From Gammaproteobacteria bacterium UBA4475 (GTDB taxonomy: Bacteria; Pseudomonadota; Gammaproteobacteria; Pseudomonadales; Azotimanducaceae): a stretch of DNA of 9,863 nucleotides. Under the pieces are notes generated by a model that saw only the letters and a list, made by a program, of their open reading frames with translations, was not told the DNA's origin and made no database searches. The stretch covers positions 1 to 9,863 of the forward strand of contig DGOD01000013.1 of assembly GCA_002389265.1 (NCBI GenBank), given 5' to 3'. Position 1 is the first letter of the stretch; every line of letters begins with the position of its first letter. Positions 6,881 to 9,863 of the stretch are shown here, in pieces. Made by a program: the position numbers and the translations under genes.

Positions 6881-8074
6881 GTGACCGCAGAGCTGACGCC
6901 CCGCCACCAGGTGTTCCGTGAGGAGGTGCGTGCCATGTTGGCGGCTGAACTCACCGACGAGATCAAGCAAGCTACGGCACAGAACACAACAGTGTTTGCC
7001 GATCGTGAAGTGGCCCTGGCTTGGCAAAAAATTCTGCACCAGCGGGGTTGGGCTGGGGTCGCATGGCCCGTTGAATTTGGTGGTACCGGCTGGGATATTA
7101 CCCAGCGACATATCTTCGCTCAGGAGTGTACTCGGGCAGGCGCCCCTGATCTGATCCCATTGGGGCTGCGCATGCTGGCGCCGGTATTGTTCCGTTACGG
7201 CACGAAACACCAACAGGATTATTATCTGCCAAAGATCCTGACCGGTGAACACTACTGGTGTCAGGGCTATTCCGAGCCGGGTTCTGGATCGGACTTGGCC
7301 AGCCTGCAAATGCGGGCGGTTCGCGATGGTGACGACTATATTTTAGATGGCACCAAGATCTGGACAACTCATGCGCATTTTGCCGATCACATTTTTTGCC
7401 TGGTGCGCACGGACCCCACCGCCCGCAAGCAGGCGGGTATCAGTTTTATTCTGGTGGAGATGGATAGACCAGGGGTATCCGTCAAACCAATTATCACCCT
7501 CGCTGGTGACCACGAGGTGAATCAAGTTTTCTTTGATGCCGTTCGAGTCCCTATCACCCATCGCGTGGGTGAGGAGAACGATGGTTGGTCCGTCGCCAAA
7601 TATCTGTTGGAATTTGAGCGCGGCGGCGGCACTGCTTCTACCGGCTTGTGGTCGGGCTTACTAGAAACTGAGGCGCTGCTTGATGAGCTGGCGAAAGATC
7701 TGACCGCTAACGAGATGGCTGAGTTGCGTGGTCGAGCAGCAACCCTACAGATGGCCATTACGGCGCTGCAGCAAATGGAAGATACGGTGCTGGCGAAGTT
7801 GGCTCGAGGCCAAAATCCAGGCCCTAACTCATCTCTACTCAAGCTATTGTCGAGTAATTTGGGTCAGAGCCTGGCGGCCCTGAAAATGTCGACGCTGGCC
7901 TACTATGCCGTGCCGGATAATAATCAGCTAATGCGTCTCGGTGAGCCCGGTATCGGTACGCAAGCTGCATGGACCGCCACAGGAACCTATCTGAACAACC
8001 GTGCCTCGACGATCTTCGGTGGTTCGAATGAGGTGCAAAAGAATATCATCGCCAAGACGGTGTTGGGCTTGTGA
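6881..8074 (+). CDS. Acyl-CoA dehydrogenase family flavoprotein
   Basis: This FAD enzyme of 397 residues introduces an alpha-beta double bond into an acyl-CoA thioester and passes electrons to ETF. The family signature WCQGYSEPGSGSDLAS (126-141), the IWTT strand (160-163), the mid-domain strand VFFDAVRVP (216-224) and the C-terminal IFGGSNEVQKNIIAK (378-392) are all present. The canonical catalytic Glu of the IYEG motif is replaced by Gly380. Glu246 in the LEFER segment sits where isovaleryl- and long-chain-type enzymes carry their base. I chose GTG 6881, 4 bp after the SRPBCC stop, because the open frame upstream (ATG 6833) lies wholly inside that gene and reads unlike the family; ATG 6935 would cut the first helix. 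The ribosome site is weak, which suits coupling. Confidence 0.88.
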   Translation: MTAELTPRHQVFREEVRAMLAAELTDEIKQATAQNTTVFADREVALAWQKILHQRGWAGVAWPVEFGGTGWDITQRHIFAQECTRAGAPDLIPLGLRMLAPVLFRYGTKHQQDYYLPKILTGEHYWCQGYSEPGSGSDLASLQMRAVRDGDDYILDGTKIWTTHAHFADHIFCLVRTDPTARKQAGISFILVEMDRPGVSVKPIITLAGDHEVNQVFFDAVRVPITHRVGEENDGWSVAKYLLEFERGGGTASTGLWSGLLETEALLDELAKDLTANEMAELRGRAATLQMAITALQQMEDTVLAKLARGQNPGPNSSLLKLLSSNLGQSLAALKMSTLAYYAVPDNNQLMRLGEPGIGTQAAWTATGTYLNNRASTIFGGSNEVQKNIIAKTVLGL

Positions 8075-8124
8075 AGCCCTCAGGTCTCGGTGCGCAAGGT
8101 AAAGGCCGTTCGTCAAAATTAACC

Positions 8125-8128
8125 GAGG
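8125..8128 (+). promoter_or_regulatory. Ribosome binding site of the AhpD-like selenoprotein candidate
   Basis: GAGG lies 7 nt before ATG 8136. It supports that start and separate translation from the acyl-CoA dehydrogenase 61 nt upstream. Confidence 0.6.
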
Positions 8129-8135
8129 TATCATC

Positions 8136-8672
8136 ATGAGCCGAATAACACTGAAACAGGATCACGAACTGGACGAGGCGACGTTGAAAAACGTTAAAGC
8201 CATAGAAGCTGCCGGTGGAGATTCATCTTTGGCGCGCGGATTGGCCCATTGCCAGCCCTTCTTTAATGACTATTTCAAATTTTATGGGCCGGCGCGCCAG
8301 GGTCGATCCATTGATGAGGCGTTGATCGAGCTAGTCCGCTTGAAAGTGGCGCGAGCCAATAATTGCTTTACGTGACTCAATGTACGGCTTCTGCAGGGTG
8401 CAGAACACGGTTTAACAGAACAAAAAATAGCGCAACTAGACAGTGAAACCAATGATTTTACTGCGGCTGAACAGCTGGCGGTGGAGTATGCCGAGCGGAT
8501 GGCAACCGACCACCATAATATCGACTCGAATTTCTTTGCGCGTCTGCATACAGAATTTACAGATGAGCAAATCGTTGAACTGGGCATGATGATCGGCCAG
8601 TTTATCGGTTTCGGTCGGTTGTTGATGGTGCTCGACCTAGAGCCGAAATTCTGTGCCGTCGAGGGTGACTGA
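8136..8672 (+). CDS. AhpD/carboxymuconolactone-decarboxylase-like protein, candidate selenoprotein (CxxU)
   Basis: Read through one in-frame TGA (8373-8375, codon 80), this gene gives a 178-residue protein, close to AhpD (175). Residues 1-79 end in ELVRLKVARANNCFT. The frame then continues without a shift as LNVRLLQGAEHGLTE and ends with a typical CMD helix set (VELGMMIGQFIGFGRLL). In this family the motif is E-x11-C-x-x-C, a redox Cys pair with an upstream Glu. Here E65 and C77 have exactly that spacing, and the TGA replaces the second Cys (C77-F-T-U80). The position four after it, His in AhpD, is Arg84. A SECIS-like hairpin follows the TGA, and the base after it is C, a weak stop context. 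The likely role is a thiol/selenol-dependent peroxidase or reductase in the cytosol. The alternatives are a nonsense mutation or a sequencing error at a TGC/TGT codon; one lesion in an otherwise intact frame at precisely this Cys argues for Sec. Confidence 0.78.
8389..8405 (+). promoter_or_regulatory. Candidate bacterial SECIS hairpin
   Basis: TTCTGCA (8389-8395) and TGCAGAA (8399-8405) form a perfect 7-bp stem around GGG (8396-8398). If the inner A-U pair opens, the loop is AGGGU. The apical loop begins 20 nt after the TGA and has G first, within the usual bacterial SECIS rule (loop 16-37 nt downstream, G in the first two loop bases). A 2-bp extension, CG (8385-8386) with CG (8408-8409), is possible across a 2x2 internal loop. 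The core UGCAGG...UGCA resembles the top of the E. coli fdhF element. Confidence 0.65.
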
Positions 8673-9000
8673 TCACGCAGGTAAGCCTGGTGACGCAGCT
8701 TAAGTCAGTTGTTTGTCTCGGTAATCCTTTCGTTCTCGGGTGCGTGTCAGTAGTGCCATTTTGTTGACCAGAAGGGACACTGTCGAGACGATAGTAGACT
8801 TTTTGGTGTGAGGTAGAAAGGCTCGATGAGCGGTCTCGAAGGTTGGATTTATCAGCACCATAACGCCTGTTGATCAGCCTTGATAAGCGCCAAGGAACTT
8901 GCTTTCAGCCCTTAAGTAGTGGGGCTATGCCGCGTTCGGTGAGTGCTGCAAGATTAACTTGGGAACTGCTACACTGGAAAAAAATTCAAGGACTGTCTCC
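8673..9000. other. Intergenic region of about 328 bp, no gene recognised
   Basis: No coding stretch of family-like quality is seen. Features are a 5-bp dyad TAAGC (8682-8686) with GCTTA (8698-8702) soon after the selenoprotein stop but without a strong T tract, an inverted repeat TCGAGAC (8783-8789) with GTCTCGA (8833-8839), and AGCCC (8907-8911) with GGGCT (8922-8926). A tiny frame, ATG at 8826 to TGA at 8871-8873 (15 residues), has AAAGG 4 nt upstream but nothing else to support it. The 3' end holds the promoter of the hydrolase gene. Confidence 0.5.
8967..8975 (+). promoter_or_regulatory. Extended -10 promoter candidate for the dienelactone hydrolase gene
   Basis: TGCTACACT combines an extended TGn with a -10-like TACACT (8970-8975, 4/6 match). 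The -35 region (CTGCAA, 8946-8951, 18-bp spacer) is weak, as is common with extended -10 promoters. It lies 25 bp before the start codon. Confidence 0.35.
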
Positions 9001-9863
9001 ATGAGTGAAGCCACCCAATTATGGCCGCCCGCACCTGATCTGCGCCGAGATGAAATACGATTTAGTTTGAATGGCAATGACTTTATTGGTCATCTAGTCG
9101 CGCCACCGTTAGCGGTTGGTCCTCGGCCATTAGTATTAGTTATTCATAACTACCAGGGACTAAAATTTTTTGATGTTGATGTCGCCGAGTATTTGGCACG
9201 AGTGGGCTATGTGGGACTGGCGATCGATATGTATGGCAACACCGTGCCGGCAGACGAGCGCATTTTTCCGACGGATGTGAGCAAGATCGCCGGCTATCAG
9301 AAGCGGTGTTTTGAAGGCATGGTGGCTATGGACCATGACCCAGCAGCATTTCGAGAATTACTCGATGCTTGGTTGACCCGAGGTTTAGCCCATGAGAGCG
9401 TCGATCCAGCATTACCGCCCGCAGCCATTGGTTATTGTTTCGGCGGTATGGCCGTACTGGAAGGCGTTCGCGGCGGCTTGAATCTGGGTGGCGTAGTGTC
9501 GCTGCACGGTTTGTTGCAGACTGGGGAAGATCCGAACCCGGCCAAATATGGTGTTTCACGGCCCTCCGTCAAGGCCTGTGCGAACCAATACAACACTCAA
9601 ACCATCGTGGTAATCGAGAACGGCGCGAATGACGAATTGGTGCCTGAGGCCAGCAAACTGCGGTTTTTCGCCGAAATGGACGAGGCCGGCGTTGACTGGG
9701 TCTTCCACCAATATGCGCAGACACCCCATGGATTTGCCCTGCCACCCACATTAGGGCCGCCGGGTCGGCTGTTTGAGACAGCCGATCGGCGTTCGACCAT
9801 GAGTATGTTGAACTTGTTTCGAGAAATATTTCCGAATGTCTCGCAGAACCCTGTGGCCCACAA
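9001..9863 (+). CDS. Dienelactone hydrolase family protein, 3' end cut by the window
   Basis: The frame opens at ATG 9001 and stays open to the window edge (287 codons, no stop). AAGGA (8988-8992) is 8 nt upstream. It encodes an alpha/beta hydrolase of the dienelactone hydrolase type: the nucleophile elbow is G144-Y-C146-F-G-G, with Cys as in DLH rather than Ser, the acid is D211 in NGANDELVP, and the base is H243 in TPHGFALP. The N-terminal strand PLVLVIHNYQGL (43-54) and GYVGLAIDMYG (69-79) also fit. It is predicted to be cytosolic and to hydrolyse a lactone or small ester; a carboxymethylenebutenolidase role is only the family prototype. It is longer than classical DLH (about 236 residues), with extra residues between the nucleophile and the acid. 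It is probably transcribed from its own promoter. Confidence 0.88.
   Translation, partial: MSEATQLWPPAPDLRRDEIRFSLNGNDFIGHLVAPPLAVGPRPLVLVIHNYQGLKFFDVDVAEYLARVGYVGLAIDMYGNTVPADERIFPTDVSKIAGYQKRCFEGMVAMDHDPAAFRELLDAWLTRGLAHESVDPALPPAAIGYCFGGMAVLEGVRGGLNLGGVVSLHGLLQTGEDPNPAKYGVSRPSVKACANQYNTQTIVVIENGANDELVPEASKLRFFAEMDEAGVDWVFHQYAQTPHGFALPPTLGPPGRLFETADRRSTMSMLNLFREIFPNVSQNPVAH

Noticed and set aside
8136..8375. Treating the AhpD-like gene as a simple pseudogene or a short 79-residue protein
   Set aside because: There is only one in-frame TGA, no frameshift, full family length after it, a stop exactly at the redox Cys, and a SECIS-like hairpin. Pseudogene or read error stays possible but is less likely.
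8826..8873. 15-codon frame with AAAGG upstream in the intergenic gap
   Set aside because: It is too short, with only one supporting signal and no repeat or attenuator context.

Overview
The window looks like chromosomal DNA of a free-living, aerobic proteobacterium, most likely a marine or aquatic gammaproteobacterium. The evidence is a mid-50s GC content by eye, tight operons with Shine-Dalgarno sites, a GlpE-type rhodanese, and many oxidative catabolic enzymes. This assignment is inference. No tRNA, rRNA, transposase, integrase or CRISPR array was seen.

Left block (about 70-4282). An NAD-type isocitrate/isopropylmalate dehydrogenase-family gene is on the minus strand. It diverges from a three-gene plus-strand operon encoding a TauD-like 2-oxoglutarate/Fe(II) dioxygenase, a Rieske non-heme iron oxygenase alpha subunit and a D-glycerate 3-kinase-like P-loop kinase. 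The shared 109-bp divergent region holds a sigma70-like promoter and an interrupted inverted repeat that could be an operator. A probable intrinsic terminator closes the operon. The Rieske enzyme has Glu rather than Asp at the bridging position, as in quaternary-ammonium oxygenases such as CntA. The block could oxidise a small methylated or quaternary compound, with glycerate as a possible product, but the substrate is unknown.

Middle block (about 4332-6252). A 535-residue TPR-repeat lipoprotein of unknown function converges, with a 10-bp gap, on a minus-strand single-domain rhodanese that matches GlpE.

Right block (about 6457-9863). A SRPBCC-fold protein and an acyl-CoA dehydrogenase lie 4 bp apart. 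They are followed by a gene that a standard gene caller would split in two. That gene is an AhpD/carboxymuconolactone-decarboxylase-like protein with one in-frame TGA at codon 80, exactly where the second Cys of the family CxxC motif should be. The reading frame continues with good family similarity to a normal length of 178 residues. A perfect 7-bp hairpin with a GGG loop begins 13 nt after the TGA, with the loop 20 nt after it, as expected for a bacterial SECIS. The best reading is a CxxU selenoprotein, and this is the main finding. The window ends inside a dienelactone-hydrolase-family gene with its own promoter region.

The right block looks like acyl-CoA/aromatic catabolism plus a thiol/selenol peroxidase-like redox protein. 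No selA, selB, selC or selD gene is in the window, so the selenocysteine reading depends on the rest of the genome.
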